Positions 52,744 through 63,699 of a stretch of 64,000 nucleotides of DNA are shown one piece after another. The notes under the pieces are model-generated. The model worked only from the letters and a program-made list of their open reading frames with translations. It had not been told where the DNA came from and made no database searches. The stretch comes from Vibrio neptunius (GTDB taxonomy: Bacteria > Pseudomonadota > Gammaproteobacteria > Enterobacterales > Vibrionaceae). Made by a program: the position numbers and the translations under genes. The DNA is taken from the NCBI GenBank assembly GCA_019339365.1, contig CP079859.1, forward strand, positions 3,472,001-3,536,000, given 5' to 3'. Every line of letters begins with the position of its first letter. Position 1 is the first letter of the stretch.

Positions 52744-53367
52744 TTATTTTTTTGCTATTACGTAGCGACGAGATTTGGCTTCTTTGGCCACAATGATCAC
52801 TTCATCACCGTATTCAATATCAACCTCTTGCTCCGTCACCGCATCAAGTAAGTATTCATTTCCATTCTGAACAACCATGACTTCGCCAACCTCAGAAGTC
52901 ACTTTGCTACTATGCACTCTTGCTGACAATCCCACATACTCAACCTGAGCAAAGGCGTTTTTCTTATCAAACAGGGGACTCAAGGGTTTTAACAACCAAG
53001 CAGCAATCACTAAAGCCAAATACGCAGTTATAGGAATAGAAACGAGGTTTGCAGCCATGAGTAGCCCGTCTTTCCACCAGTTTTGAGCCCATTGCGACGC
53101 ATAGAAAGACACAACCGTCGCAACAAAAAAGCTACAGCAAAGCGCTACCATAAGCGGCACTTTAGACAACACAGGTGGCAATATAAGCCCCGAACCAGGA
53201 AGGCTATCGAAATCAAACAGATCGATTTCAGCCGTCGCACTTTCAACGACGTTGAATGCCAAATCAATCAACATCACCACTAAAAGCACTAAAAAGGGCA
53301 CAAAGAAAAGGCTGGTGGGGAATGCCATCAGCTCAGATAAGAAATCATTCAAAGTCATAGACGTCAC
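52744..53367 (-). CDS. YqiJ-like membrane protein with OB-fold tail
   Basis: This 207-residue protein resembles E. coli YqiJ (DUF1449). The N-terminal half has about three transmembrane segments (residues 15–40, 68–92 and 102–128), and the C-terminal 75 residues (from AQVEYVGLSARVHS) form an OB-fold/NfeD-like soluble domain ending EVIIVAKEAKSRRYVIAKK. NfeD-type proteins commonly pair with flotillin or SPFH proteins, and the next gene, 28 bp downstream, encodes flotillin. It is the first gene of the operon and divergent from mutS. The start at ATG 53367 gives MTSMTLNDFL; Met4 is an alternative. Confidence 0.88.
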   Translation of the reverse strand: MTSMTLNDFLSELMAFPTSLFFVPFLVLLVVMLIDLAFNVVESATAEIDLFDFDSLPGSGLILPPVLSKVPLMVALCCSFFVATVVSFYASQWAQNWWKDGLLMAANLVSIPITAYLALVIAAWLLKPLSPLFDKKNAFAQVEYVGLSARVHSSKVTSEVGEVMVVQNGNEYLLDAVTEQEVDIEYGDEVIIVAKEAKSRRYVIAKK

Positions 53368-53655
53368 ATAGTTGTTTTTGCAGCATCAGATCGATACTGA
53401 GTTTATTTACATACTTATAAATAAGTTGGACATTTACGGTCAGAATACTTAACCAACAAGGTGAATAAAAACGATTTGCATCATTATATGACTCACTTCA
53501 TAAAAAACCATTTAAATCATAAACCTTTAATACAATTCCCCCTCTAACTACATCGTTTAGAAATCGCTATTCCCAGCGAACACTCACCCTATAAAACAAG
53601 CGAATCTCTTTTCGCTGGCAGAGGATTCACGTATCCTAAGCCACAATAAACTCAA
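53368..53655. other. Divergent intergenic region between the flotillin operon and mutS
   Basis: This 288-bp AT-rich region must hold promoters for both directions. I see several near-consensus hexamers but none clearly best, and no LexA box of the CTGT-N8-ACAG type. Confidence 0.55.
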
Positions 53656-56235
53656 ATGAAGAAGTTACCCGTGAAAGCCGAACAAAAACACACTCCCATG
53701 ATGCAGCAGTACCTCAAATTAAAGGCTGAGAATCCGGATATATTGCTGTTTTATCGAATGGGAGATTTCTATGAGCTTTTTTATGAAGATGCCAAACGTG
53801 CATCTCAGTTACTTGACATCTCGCTAACAAAACGCGGCGCTTCCGCTGGTGAACCTATTCCTATGGCCGGTGTCCCGTTTCATGCAGTAGAGGGGTATCT
53901 GGCTAAGCTCGTTCAGCTCGGTGAGTCAGTGGCTATCTGTGAGCAGATTGGCGACCCAGCCACCAGTAAAGGGCCCGTTGAGCGCCAAGTCGTTCGTATC
54001 GTGACGCCGGGTACGGTAACCGACGAAGCACTGCTCTCGGAACGGATTGATAACCTCATCGCAGCGATTTATCACCACGATGGTCAGTTTGGTTATGCCA
54101 CACTGAATGTAACCTCTGGCCGCTTCCAGCTCATGGAACCGGAAACCGAGGAAGCGATGGCAGCAGAACTGCAACGCACAGCCCCTCGTGAACTGCTCTT
54201 TCCTGAAGACTTCGAACCAGTAGAATTAATGGCCACGCGCAACGGTAATCGCCGTCGTCCCATTTGGGAATTTGAGCTCGACACCGCTAAGCAGCAGTTA
54301 AACCAACAATTTGGTACTCGTGATTTAGTCGGTTTCGGTGTAGAACAAGCACATCTTGGACTATGCGCTGCGGGTTGTCTTATTCAGTATGTGAAAGACA
54401 CACAACGTACTGCCCTGCCCCATATCCGCTCCCTGACTTATGATCGTCAAGATCATTCCGTTATTCTCGATGCTGCCACTCGTCGTAATCTGGAGATCAC
54501 TCAGAACTTGGCTGGTGGCACTGACAATACACTCGCAGAAGTCATTGATCATACTGCAACTCCAATGGGGAGCCGAATGTTGAAACGTTGGCTTCATCAG
54601 CCAATGCGTGACATCAATACGCTCAACCATCGTCTGGACGCGATCAGCGAACTGAAAGAAATGACTTTGTTTGCTGAACTAAACCCTGTTCTCAAACAGA
54701 TTGGCGACATCGAACGTATCTTGGCACGTCTTGCTTTGCGCAGCGCTCGCCCACGTGACATGGCGCGCTTACGCCATGCTATGCAGCAATTACCTGAGTT
54801 GGCAGAAACAATGGGTACGCTTGCTCACCCTTACCTCACCAAGCTAGGTGACTATGCGGCTCCACAAGAGGCCGTTTGTGAGCTGCTAGAACGCGCCATT
54901 AAAGAGAACCCACCGGTAGTGATCCGAGAGGGTGGCGTGATTGCTGAAGGGTATAATGCCGAACTCGACGAATGGCGAAAGTTGGCCGACGGTGCGACAG
55001 AGTATCTAGAAAAGATGGAACAGGATGAACGTGAACGCCATGGCATCGATACGCTCAAGGTCGGCTACAACAATGTTCACGGATTCTTCATCCAAGTCAG
55101 TCGCGGACAAAGTCACCTTGTACCTCCGCACTATGTACGTCGTCAAACGTTGAAAAACGCCGAGCGTTACATCATTCCTGAGCTGAAAGAACATGAAGAT
55201 AAGGTTCTTAACTCAAAGTCAAAGGCACTGGCGCTTGAGAAACAATTGTGGGAAGAGCTGTTTGACCTTTTAATGCCCCACCTAGAAAAGCTGCAGAATT
55301 TGGCTTCGGCTATTTCCCAAATAGATGTACTGCAAAACCTTGCAGAGCGTGCGGATAGCTTAGATTACTGTCGACCTGTAATGAGTCAAGATCCTGGTAT
55401 TCACATCCAGTCAGGGCGCCACCCCGTCGTCGAGCAAGTAATGAATGAACCATTTATTGCTAATCCGATAGAGCTAAACCCACAGCGTAAGATGCTGATC
55501 ATTACTGGTCCGAACATGGGTGGTAAATCAACCTACATGCGTCAAACCGCTTTAATTGCTCTTATGGCCCATATCGGTTCTTACGTACCAGCTGAATCGG
55601 CACAGATTGGCTCGATCGATCGCATCTTCACGCGTATAGGGGCATCCGATGATCTCGCCTCAGGACGTTCGACCTTCATGGTAGAGATGACTGAAACGGC
55701 CAACATCCTTCACAATGCGACGCCTAATAGCCTAGTACTGATGGATGAAATCGGCCGAGGTACCAGTACTTATGATGGCCTCTCACTCGCATGGGCGAGT
55801 GCAGAATGGTTGGCAAAAGAACTTGGTTCCATGACCTTATTTGCCACTCACTATTTTGAGCTGACCGAATTACCGAACCAGATTCCTCATTTAGCGAATG
55901 TCCACTTAGATGCGGTTGAGCACGGCGATACGATTGCCTTCATGCATGCCGTTCAGGACGGTGCTGCCAGCAAATCTTATGGCCTTGCTGTGGCTGGGCT
56001 GGCTGGGGTACCAAAGAGCGTGATTAAAAATGCCCGAGCAAAATTAACTCAGCTTGAACAACTCAGTCAGGGAGAAAGCAGCAACGTCACCTGTAGTTCG
56101 GTCGATATTGCCAATCAACTGAGCCTAATTCCAGAGCCAAGTGAAGTGGAAGAAGCTCTCTCTGCTATCGACCCAGACGATTTAACGCCACGTCAAGCAC
56201 TGGAAGCATTGTACCGTCTGAAAAAGTTGCTGTAA
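53656..56235 (+). CDS. mutS: DNA mismatch repair protein MutS
   Basis: MutS recognises base mismatches and small loops and recruits MutL. The product has the mismatch-binding motif F-Y-E at residues 38–40 (GDFYELF, counted from the first ATG), the connector, lever and clamp domains, and the ATPase with Walker [14 protein letters not shown] (about 617) and Walker B region [12 protein letters not shown] (about 696). It ends [18 protein letters not shown], as in other MutS. The ATG at 53656 gives 859 residues but lacks a ribosome site; a GTG at 53671 with GAAGAAG seven bases upstream gives 854 residues and is the better candidate. No rpoS gene lies downstream; instead lptG follows convergently. 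Confidence 0.97.
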   Translation: MKKLPVKAEQKHTPMMQQYLKLKAENPDILLFYRMGDFYELFYEDAKRASQLLDISLTKRGASAGEPIPMAGVPFHAVEGYLAKLVQLGESVAICEQIGDPATSKGPVERQVVRIVTPGTVTDEALLSERIDNLIAAIYHHDGQFGYATLNVTSGRFQLMEPETEEAMAAELQRTAPRELLFPEDFEPVELMATRNGNRRRPIWEFELDTAKQQLNQQFGTRDLVGFGVEQAHLGLCAAGCLIQYVKDTQRTALPHIRSLTYDRQDHSVILDAATRRNLEITQNLAGGTDNTLAEVIDHTATPMGSRMLKRWLHQPMRDINTLNHRLDAISELKEMTLFAELNPVLKQIGDIERILARLALRSARPRDMARLRHAMQQLPELAETMGTLAHPYLTKLGDYAAPQEAVCELLERAIKENPPVVIREGGVIAEGYNAELDEWRKLADGATEYLEKMEQDERERHGIDTLKVGYNNVHGFFIQVSRGQSHLVPPHYVRRQTLKNAERYIIPELKEHEDKVLNSKSKALALEKQLWEELFDLLMPHLEKLQNLASAISQIDVLQNLAERADSLDYCRPVMSQDPGIHIQSGRHPVVEQVMNEPFIANPIELNPQRKMLIITGPNMGGKSTYMRQTALIALMAHIGSYVPAESAQIGSIDRIFTRIGASDDLASGRSTFMVEMTETANILHNATPNSLVLMDEIGRGTSTYDGLSLAWASAEWLAKELGSMTLFATHYFELTELPNQIPHLANVHLDAVEHGDTIAFMHAVQDGAASKSYGLAVAGLAGVPKSVIKNARAKLTQLEQLSQGESSNVTCSSVDIANQLSLIPEPSEVEEALSAIDPDDLTPRQALEALYRLKKLL

Positions 56236-56244
56236 TAAAAAGCA

Positions 56245-56273
56245 AAACGGCAGCCATTCGCTGCCGTTTCTCT
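56245..56273. terminator. Bidirectional terminator between mutS and lptG
   Basis: AAACGGCAG and CTGCCGTTT form a 9-bp stem with a 7-base loop between convergent genes, with A- and T-rich flanks. Confidence 0.88.
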
Positions 56274-56298
56274 TTGTCACTTTATAATAACCGACGCT

Positions 56299-57369
56299 TT
56301 AAAGCTTTCTACGTAATAGCATCAACGCCACGGTTAAAAACACGATACTAGGCATAACAGCACCAAAGACCGGAGGAATACTGTAAACCAGGCTCAGTGG
56401 ACCAAAGAACTCGCTAGAGATGTAGAAAGTGAATCCTGCGACCACGCCAGATAAAATACGCGCTCCCATTGTCACACTGCGCAACGGCCCAAAAATGAAC
56501 GATAGCGCCATAAGCATCATCACTGCGATCGAGAATGGCTGAGTGATTTTACGCCATAAAGCCAACTCATAGCGCGAGGCATCCTGCTCTGAAGCTTTGA
56601 GGTAAGTGACATAATCATATAATCCACTCAAAGATAGTTCTTCTGGTTTTACCGTGACCACAGCCAATTTATCTGGCGCGAGAGAGGTCGTCCATCGGTA
56701 CTCCGGCAAACTGGTTTTAGAGATTTCAATCTCATCTGACATTTCCGTAACCTGAACATCTTTCATCACCCAGGTATTATCAGACAGATAATCGACTTCC
56801 GCTGCATGCACAACACTTTCTAATTGCTTTTTATCGTTGAAGCGCCACATGTTCAAACCGTAAAGTTTATCGTCTTCAACTTTGCCAAGAAAAATAAAGT
56901 CGTTCGCATCTCGCGCCCAAACACCGGTTCGCACTGACATGATCGCTCCGCCAGATGTAGTAAAAGCACGCAGATCACGCGCCATCTTTTGAGCTTGAGG
57001 GGCCCCCCACTGACCAAGTAAAGTCACCAGAATCATTAATGGGACTGCTGTTTTTAATACTGACAGCCCGATATCAAGCTTGGAATAACCAGCCGCCTGC
57101 ATCACTACCAACTCGGAACTTGAGGCCAGCATGCCTAATCCAATTAAAGCGCCCAATAATGCAGCCATTGGGAAGAACATTTCAATATCACGAGGAATAC
57201 TCAACAATACGTAGAAAAGAGCTTGGATTAAGTCATAACTGCCCTGACCTACTTTACGTAGCTGCTCAACGTACTTGATGATGGCAGAAAGGCCCACAAA
57301 TGTCGCCAACACCAGTGACGTAGTTGCGATAATGGTTCTACCAATATACAGATCGAGAATTTTAAACAC
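56299..57369 (-). CDS. lptG: LPS export permease LptG
   Basis: LptG is one half of the inner-membrane permease LptB2FG that extracts lipopolysaccharide from the inner membrane and feeds it to the periplasmic bridge. The 356-residue protein starts MFKILDLYIGRTIIATTSLV and has three N-terminal helices, a periplasmic beta-jellyroll domain (about residues 130–260) and three C-terminal helices, the normal layout of the family. FGPLRSVTMGARILSGVVAG near residue 297 is typical. It starts 3 bp after the lptF stop codon, so the pair forms one operon. Confidence 0.96.
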   Translation of the reverse strand: MFKILDLYIGRTIIATTSLVLATFVGLSAIIKYVEQLRKVGQGSYDLIQALFYVLLSIPRDIEMFFPMAALLGALIGLGMLASSSELVVMQAAGYSKLDIGLSVLKTAVPLMILVTLLGQWGAPQAQKMARDLRAFTTSGGAIMSVRTGVWARDANDFIFLGKVEDDKLYGLNMWRFNDKKQLESVVHAAEVDYLSDNTWVMKDVQVTEMSDEIEISKTSLPEYRWTTSLAPDKLAVVTVKPEELSLSGLYDYVTYLKASEQDASRYELALWRKITQPFSIAVMMLMALSFIFGPLRSVTMGARILSGVVAGFTFYISSEFFGPLSLVYSIPPVFGAVMPSIVFLTVALMLLRRKL

Positions 57370-57372
57370 GAC

Positions 57373-58476
57373 TTATGCTGCCTTCTTTCTTTGTCTTAGT
57401 TTGTCTTTAAAGCGTCGCATTGGAATACTGTCCAAAGAATTGATCCCTAACGCAGTCAACAGCAAAGCGGCGTTAATCGGCCACATACCGATAAAAGACG
57501 GGATCGAGCCATCTTCCAGCGCAGACTTCGTTGCACTGATCGAGAGGAAATACGCCAGATAGATGAGAATCGCTGGGCCCATTTTCGCAAAGCGCCCCTG
57601 ACGCGGATTCACCGCTGACAACGGAACAACCAACATGGTCAGAAGCGGAATGCAAACCACCAGAGAAATACGCCATTGCAATTCAGCCTGAGCGCGCGGA
57701 TCTGGGTTAGACACTAACTGCATCGTAGGGATAGCTTCCCAGTCACGCCCTTTCGGTTTCACATCACGTTGACCAATCAAACCTTCATACTGATCAAAAT
57801 CGGTCACCATGTAATCAACGCGCGTTGGTACACCTTCATAACGCGTACCGTCGTACATGCGAATAACCTGACGTCCATCACTTAATTCTTTCACTTCACC
57901 AGATTGCGAGAAGGACACACTTGGCAAAATTGAATCACGTGGGCGCATCTGAGCAACGAATACATGTTTAAGCTGCTTGCCTTCAATATCATCAATAAAG
58001 ACCACTGAAGAACCGTCTGGGGTGCCTTGGAACTGACCCTTTTGCAATAAATCAACACTATTTTCAGCTTCCACTTCTTCCTGTAACTGAATCAGCTTTT
58101 CCTGACTCATTGGTGAAAACACAAATGCATTGGCTGCGGCAATCACACCGGTAATAACGGCCAAATACAAGGCAGCACGTATCAGGAATTTATTGCCGAT
58201 CCCTGTTGCATTCATGACAGTTATTTCACTTTCCGCATACAGACGACCGAAAGTCAGCAAAATACCAAGGAAAAGACTCAAAGGGAGCATCAATAAGCCC
58301 ATCGAAGGCATACTCAAACTCACATAGTGCATCACCAGACCGGCAGGAATATCACCATCCGACGCATCCGCTAAAACTTTGATCAATTTTTGGCTTAAAA
58401 ACACTAAAAACAGGATAAAAAATATCGCTAACTGGCTCTTGAGTGTCTCGCGGATCAAATATCTAACAATAATCAC
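57373..58476 (-). CDS. lptF: LPS export permease LptF
   Basis: LptF is the partner permease subunit of LptG. The 367-residue protein starts MIIVRYLIRETLKSQLAIFF, has six transmembrane helices around a periplasmic beta-jellyroll domain (about residues 125–255) and contains VPLSAVNPRQGRFAKMGPAI near 265–284. It is first in the lptFG operon and divergent from pepA, with 190 bp between the two starts. The arrangement lptG–lptF divergent from pepA–holC–valS matches E. coli and V. cholerae. A basic C-terminus (RRFKDKLRQRKKAA) is cytoplasmic. Confidence 0.96.
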   Translation of the reverse strand: MIIVRYLIRETLKSQLAIFFILFLVFLSQKLIKVLADASDGDIPAGLVMHYVSLSMPSMGLLMLPLSLFLGILLTFGRLYAESEITVMNATGIGNKFLIRAALYLAVITGVIAAANAFVFSPMSQEKLIQLQEEVEAENSVDLLQKGQFQGTPDGSSVVFIDDIEGKQLKHVFVAQMRPRDSILPSVSFSQSGEVKELSDGRQVIRMYDGTRYEGVPTRVDYMVTDFDQYEGLIGQRDVKPKGRDWEAIPTMQLVSNPDPRAQAELQWRISLVVCIPLLTMLVVPLSAVNPRQGRFAKMGPAILIYLAYFLSISATKSALEDGSIPSFIGMWPINAALLLTALGINSLDSIPMRRFKDKLRQRKKAA

Positions 58477-58666
58477 GCTGAAATTACCTATACAAAACTT
58501 GTTTTTTTAATTGAATCACTATAATTTCCCGTTGAACCTTTTATTTTTAAATTTTTGGCTAACTGTTAACGCGCTTATTTAAAAGTAGTTCCGATTAAGG
58601 AATCAACAAGTAAGACGCCATTATCTAACATTTAGTTCTATTTGTCTTCAGGATGTAGGAGTACGC

Positions 58667-60175
58667 ATGGAGTTCAGTGTAAAGAGTGGTAGCCCGGAAA
58701 AGCAGCGCAGCGCTTGTATCGTTGTAGGCGTATTCGAACCACGTCGCCTTTCTCCAGTTGCTGAACAGCTCGATAAAATCAGCGACGGCTATATCAGTTC
58801 ACTACTTCGCCGTGGTGATCTGGAAGGTAAACCAGGACAGATGCTACTTCTGCATCAAGTACCAGGTGTATTGTCTGAACGTGTTTTACTTGTCGGTTGT
58901 GGCAAGGAACGTGAATTGGGCGAGCGTCAGTACAAAGAAATTATTCAGAAAACGATCAACACTCTGAATGAAACAGGTTCGATGGAAGCGGTCTGCTTCC
59001 TAACTGAGTTGCACGTTAAAGGTCGCGACACTTACTGGAAAGTTCGTCAAGCAGTCGAAGCAACAAAAGATGGTCTGTATACTTTTGATCAGTTCAAGAG
59101 CGTGAAACCAGAGACTCGTCGCCCACTGCGTAAGCTAGTGTTCAACGTCCCTACTCGTCGCGAGCTGAGCTTGGGTGAAAAAGCGATCACTCATGGCCTT
59201 GCTATTGCGTCAGGCGTAAAGGCATCTAAGGACCTGGGCAACATGCCGCCTAACGTTGCAAACCCAGCCTACCTTGCCTCACAAGCTCGTCGCCTAGCAG
59301 ACGATTACGAAACCATCACCACCAAGATCATTGGTGAACAAGAGATGGAAAAACTGGGTATGACTTCATACCTAGCCGTTGGTCGTGGTTCTAAAAACGA
59401 ATCTATGATGTCTATCATGGAATACAAAGGCAACCCGGATTCAGAAGCAAAACCAATTGTTCTGGTGGGTAAAGGTCTCACTTTCGACTCAGGCGGTATC
59501 TCACTCAAACCCGGTGAAGGAATGGATGAGATGAAGTATGACATGTGTGGTGCAGCATCTGTCTTCGGTACCATGAAATCTCTGGCAAAGCTGAACCTAC
59601 CAATCAATGTTATCGGTGTCCTTGCAGGCTGCGAAAACATGCCTGGCAGTAACGCGTACCGCCCAGGTGATATTCTAACCACTATGTCAGGTCAAACTGT
59701 CGAGGTGCTAAACACCGACGCAGAAGGACGTTTGGTTCTATGTGATGCATTGACGTACGTCGAACGATTCGAACCAGATTGCGTTGTCGATGTCGCGACT
59801 CTGACAGGTGCTTGTGTCATTGCATTGGGCCATCACATCAGTGGCGTTGTTTCTAATCACAACCCACTTTCCCATGAGTTGGTCAACGCTTCTGAACAAG
59901 CGAGTGACCGCGCATGGCGCCTTCCAATGGCTGACGAGTACCATGAACAGTTGAAGAGCCCGTTTGCCGACATGGCAAACATCGGTGGTCGCCCTGGCGG
60001 TACCATTACAGCCGGCTGCTTCCTGTCTAAGTTTGCTAAAAAATACAACTGGGCACACATTGACATTGCAGGTACTGCGTGGAAATCAGGCGCAGCAAAA
60101 GGGTCAACAGGCCGTCCGGTCTCAATGCTTGTCCAGTTCTTACTGAACCGCAGTGGCCAAGAAACAGAAGAGTAA
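58667..60175 (+). CDS. pepA: Leucyl aminopeptidase PepA
   Basis: PepA is a hexameric two-metal aminopeptidase that also binds DNA as an accessory factor in Xer recombination and in carAB control in E. coli. The 502-residue protein has the N-terminal DNA-binding macro-like domain and the C-terminal M17 catalytic domain, with metal-site motifs [16 protein letters not shown] (about 265–280) and [14 protein letters not shown] (about 349–362). The start [14 protein letters not shown] is preceded by GATGTAGGAG. It is divergent from lptF and followed by a terminator and then holC. Confidence 0.97.
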   Translation: MEFSVKSGSPEKQRSACIVVGVFEPRRLSPVAEQLDKISDGYISSLLRRGDLEGKPGQMLLLHQVPGVLSERVLLVGCGKERELGERQYKEIIQKTINTLNETGSMEAVCFLTELHVKGRDTYWKVRQAVEATKDGLYTFDQFKSVKPETRRPLRKLVFNVPTRRELSLGEKAITHGLAIASGVKASKDLGNMPPNVANPAYLASQARRLADDYETITTKIIGEQEMEKLGMTSYLAVGRGSKNESMMSIMEYKGNPDSEAKPIVLVGKGLTFDSGGISLKPGEGMDEMKYDMCGAASVFGTMKSLAKLNLPINVIGVLAGCENMPGSNAYRPGDILTTMSGQTVEVLNTDAEGRLVLCDALTYVERFEPDCVVDVATLTGACVIALGHHISGVVSNHNPLSHELVNASEQASDRAWRLPMADEYHEQLKSPFADMANIGGRPGGTITAGCFLSKFAKKYNWAHIDIAGTAWKSGAAKGSTGRPVSMLVQFLLNRSGQETEE

Positions 60176-60191
60176 TTTCTGAACAAATTCT

Positions 60192-60215
60192 AAAGGGCCG
60201 ACAGGCCCTTTTTTA
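60192..60215 (+). terminator. Terminator after pepA
   Basis: AAAGGGCC and GGCCCTTT form an 8-bp stem around GACA with a T run, starting 16 bp after the pepA stop. It lies just before holC, so some read-through may feed holC. Confidence 0.85.
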
Positions 60216-60227
60216 TTCGGAATGATT

Positions 60228-60677
60228 ATGCCAAACGCGACGTTTTACATCATTAAGCCTGATTCACCACAAGCTAATCAAAAAGGCTTTGAGCAGTATG
60301 TTTTGTTTCTGGCTGGTCACTTTGCCAAACAAGGCGCTAAGGTCTATCTCCATTGCCATGATAAACAACATGCGGAGCAGCTAGCGGAATGTTTCTGGCA
60401 AGTCGATGCCGAGCAATATCTGGCTCACAACCTCACAGGTGAAGGACCAAAATATGGCACAGGCATTGAAATCGGATACCAAGGCGTTAAGCCCTCATGG
60501 AACCGTCAACTAGTAATAAATTTGGCGGAAAATGAGACAACCTTTGCGAATAAGTTTGCAGAGGTGGTAGACTTCGTCCCTTGCGAAGAAAAAGCCAAGC
60601 AACTGGCGCGAGAACGATATAAAATCTATCGCCAAGCGGGTTATCAGCTACAAACGATCGACATCGCACACAACTAA
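60228..60677 (+). CDS. holC: DNA polymerase III chi subunit
   Basis: Chi links the clamp loader to single-strand binding protein through the SSB C-terminus. The 149-residue protein starts MPNATFYIIKPDSPQANQKG and ends with VVDFVPCEEKAKQLARERYK, followed by a YRQAGYQL-type tail, matching the E. coli ending VVDFVPYEDSLKQLARERYK. I chose ATG 60228 because it matches the family N-terminus; ATG 60222 lies two codons upstream. CGGA precedes the start. The gene sits between pepA and valS as in E. coli, with the pepA terminator immediately before it. Confidence 0.94.
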   Translation: MPNATFYIIKPDSPQANQKGFEQYVLFLAGHFAKQGAKVYLHCHDKQHAEQLAECFWQVDAEQYLAHNLTGEGPKYGTGIEIGYQGVKPSWNRQLVINLAENETTFANKFAEVVDFVPCEEKAKQLARERYKIYRQAGYQLQTIDIAHN

Positions 60678-60773
60678 TGGTCAATCCTTATAGTTAAGCT
60701 CTCCTTCGAGAGAGTTCACTTATAAAGATTGACTTAGAATTAAACTAGACCTATCTGCAGAATATCTATAGCT

Positions 60774-63647
60774 ATGGAAAAGACATATAACCCAACTTCA
60801 ATTGAACAAGCTTTATACCAAGCTTGGGAAGAGAAAGGCTACTTTAAGCCACACGGCGACACGACGAAAGAATCATACAGCATCATGATCCCGCCACCGA
60901 ACGTCACTGGTAGCCTACACATGGGCCACGCGTTCCAAGACACCATCATGGATACTCTGATCCGTGCTGAGCGTATGAAGGGCAAAAACACCCTTTGGCA
61001 AGTAGGTACAGACCACGCTGGTATCGCAACTCAGATGGTTGTTGAGCGTAAGATCGCCGCTGAAGAAGGCAAAACTAAGCACGATTACGGTCGTGATGCT
61101 TTTATCGACAAAATCTGGGAATGGAAAAACGAATCTGGTGGCACAATCACTAAACAGCTTCGTCGCCTAGGCGCATCTGTAGACTGGGACCGCGAGCGTT
61201 TCACTATGGATGCGGGCCTATCTAACGCTGTTCAAGAAGTGTTTGTTCGCCTGTACGAAGAAGACTTAATCTACCGTGGTAAACGTCTAGTAAACTGGGA
61301 TCCAAAACTGCACACTGCGATTTCTGATCTTGAAGTTGAAAACAAAGACAAAAAAGGCCACATGTGGCACTTCCGCTACCCGCTAGCAAACGGCGTGAAG
61401 ACAGCAGAAGGCAAAGACTACATTGTTGTTGCGACTACTCGTCCAGAAACCATGCTTGGTGACACTGGTGTTGCTGTAAACCCAGAAGACCCTCGTTACA
61501 AAGATCTTATCGGTAAAGAGATCCTGCTTCCTATCGTTAACCGTCTAATCCCTATCGTAGGCGATGAGCACGCAGATATGGAAAAAGGCACAGGTTGTGT
61601 GAAGATCACCCCTGCACACGATTTCAATGACTACGAAGTTGGTAAGCGTAACAACCTACCAATGATCAACATCCTAACTTTCAACGCTGATATCCGTGAT
61701 GCGGCTGAAGTCTTCACTACTAACGGTGAAGCTAGCGATGTTTACTCTACAGAGCTTCCTGCTAAGTACCACGGCATGGAGCGTTTTGCTGCACGCAAAG
61801 CGATCGTTGCGGAATTTGAAGAGCTTGGTCTTCTTGATGAAATCAAAGATCACGACCTAACGGTTCCTTACGGCGACCGTGGTGGCGTAGTTATCGAACC
61901 AATGCTAACAGACCAATGGTACGTGCGTGCTGCACCTCTTGCTGAGCCTGCTGTTAAAGCAGTGGAAGATGGCGAGATCCAGTTCGTTCCTAAGCAGTAC
62001 GAAAACATGTACTTCTCTTGGATGCGTGACATTCAAGACTGGTGTATCTCTCGTCAGCTTTGGTGGGGTCACCGTATCCCAGCTTGGTATGACAACGACG
62101 GCAACGTATATGTAGGTCGTACTGAAGAAGAAGTACGTGCAAACAACAACCTTGCACCAGTCGTTGTTCTTCGCCAAGACGACGACGTACTGGATACGTG
62201 GTTCTCTTCTGCACTATGGACGTTCGGTACTCAAGGCTGGCCAGAGCAAACTGAAGACCTGAAGACATTCCATCCTTCAGACGTACTAGTAACTGGTTTC
62301 GACATTATCTTCTTCTGGGTTGCGCGTATGATCATGATGACCATGCACTTCAACAAAGATGAAAACGGTAAGTCACAAGTACCATTCAAGACCGTTTATG
62401 TAACGGGTCTAATCCGTGACGAAAACGGCGACAAGATGTCTAAGTCGAAAGGTAACGTACTTGACCCAATCGACATGATCGATGGTATCGACCTTGAGTC
62501 TCTCGTAGAGAAGCGTTGTGGCAACATGATGCGGCCTCAGCTAGCGAAGAAGATCGAGAAGAACACTCGTAAGACTTTTGAAAACGGTATCGAACCATAC
62601 GGTACTGACGCACTGCGTTTCACTCTTGCTGCTATGGCTTCTACTGGCCGTGACATCAACTGGGATATGAAGCGTCTTGAAGGTTACCGTAACTTCTGTA
62701 ACAAGCTATGGAACGCAAGCCGTTACGTACTGATGAATACAGAAGAGCACGATTGTGGCATGTCACTGTCTGCTGAAGAGCGCGCTAACCTTGAGTTCTC
62801 TCTTGCTGACAAATGGATTGAATCTCAGTTTGAGCTGGCTGCGAAAGAGTTTAACGCTCACCTAGACAATTACCGTCTAGACATGGCGGCAAACACGCTT
62901 TATGAATTCATCTGGAACCAATTCTGTGACTGGTACCTAGAGCTAACGAAACCCGTTCTTTGGAAAGGCACTGAAGCTCAGCAAGTTGCGACTCGCCACA
63001 TGCTGATCACGGTACTTGAGAAAACGCTACGTCTAGCTCATCCCGTGCTTCCTTACATCACAGAATCTATCTGGCAGAGCGTGAAGCCTCTAGTAGACGG
63101 TGTTGAAGGCGACACTATTATGACTCAAGCGCTTCCTCAGTTTAACCAAGAGAACTTCAACGCTGAGATCGTAGAAGACATCGAATGGGTTAAGACTTTC
63201 ATTACTGCTATCCGTAACCTACGTGCCGAGTACGACATTGCACCAAGCAAAGGTCTATCGGTAATGGTTAAGGTTGCTGATGAGAAAGATGCAGCTCGTA
63301 TCGCAGCAAACAAGACTGTACTAAGCTCACTGGCTAAACTAGATGAAATCAAAGTTCTGGCTAAAGGTGAAGAGACACCAGCTTGTGCAACGAAACTGGT
63401 TGAAAAGTCTGAGCTGATGATCCCGATGGCTGGTCTGATTGACAAAGATGCCGAGCTTGCTCGTCTTGATGGCGAAATCAAAAAAACTCACGGCGAAATC
63501 AAACGCATCGAAGGCAAACTAGGTAATGAAGGTTTCGTTGCTAAAGCGCCTGAAGCGGTTGTTGCGAAAGAGCGTGAAAAGCTAGAAGGTTACCAAGAAA
63601 CCTTAATCAAGCTTGAAGAGCAGAAGACAACGATCGCGGCACTCTAA
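60774..63647 (+). CDS. valS: Valine–tRNA ligase
   Basis: ValS attaches valine to tRNA-Val and edits threonine. The 957-residue protein shows the class I signature HMGHA (in [13 protein letters not shown], about residue 49), the editing CP1 domain with [20 protein letters not shown] at about 553 ([14 protein letters not shown]), the tRNA-binding helical domain ([17 protein letters not shown]), and a C-terminal coiled coil ending [11 protein letters not shown]. The start is supported by the family N-terminus [20 protein letters not shown]. It is transcribed after holC, with a 96-bp gap that may include a promoter. Codon use is highly biased, as expected for an abundant enzyme. Confidence 0.97.
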   Translation: MEKTYNPTSIEQALYQAWEEKGYFKPHGDTTKESYSIMIPPPNVTGSLHMGHAFQDTIMDTLIRAERMKGKNTLWQVGTDHAGIATQMVVERKIAAEEGKTKHDYGRDAFIDKIWEWKNESGGTITKQLRRLGASVDWDRERFTMDAGLSNAVQEVFVRLYEEDLIYRGKRLVNWDPKLHTAISDLEVENKDKKGHMWHFRYPLANGVKTAEGKDYIVVATTRPETMLGDTGVAVNPEDPRYKDLIGKEILLPIVNRLIPIVGDEHADMEKGTGCVKITPAHDFNDYEVGKRNNLPMINILTFNADIRDAAEVFTTNGEASDVYSTELPAKYHGMERFAARKAIVAEFEELGLLDEIKDHDLTVPYGDRGGVVIEPMLTDQWYVRAAPLAEPAVKAVEDGEIQFVPKQYENMYFSWMRDIQDWCISRQLWWGHRIPAWYDNDGNVYVGRTEEEVRANNNLAPVVVLRQDDDVLDTWFSSALWTFGTQGWPEQTEDLKTFHPSDVLVTGFDIIFFWVARMIMMTMHFNKDENGKSQVPFKTVYVTGLIRDENGDKMSKSKGNVLDPIDMIDGIDLESLVEKRCGNMMRPQLAKKIEKNTRKTFENGIEPYGTDALRFTLAAMASTGRDINWDMKRLEGYRNFCNKLWNASRYVLMNTEEHDCGMSLSAEERANLEFSLADKWIESQFELAAKEFNAHLDNYRLDMAANTLYEFIWNQFCDWYLELTKPVLWKGTEAQQVATRHMLITVLEKTLRLAHPVLPYITESIWQSVKPLVDGVEGDTIMTQALPQFNQENFNAEIVEDIEWVKTFITAIRNLRAEYDIAPSKGLSVMVKVADEKDAARIAANKTVLSSLAKLDEIKVLAKGEETPACATKLVEKSELMIPMAGLIDKDAELARLDGEIKKTHGEIKRIEGKLGNEGFVAKAPEAVVAKEREKLEGYQETLIKLEEQKTTIAAL

Positions 63648-63664
63648 ACCAGTACCACACAAAG

Positions 63665-63693
63665 AAAAGGCAGCGAATACGCTGCCTTTTTTA
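63665..63693. terminator. Terminator between valS and the M48 peptidase gene
   Basis: AAAAGGCAGCG and CGCTGCCTTTT form an 11-bp stem around AATA followed by a T run; the flanks allow use by both convergent genes. Confidence 0.9.
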
Positions 63694-63699
63694 TCTCTG

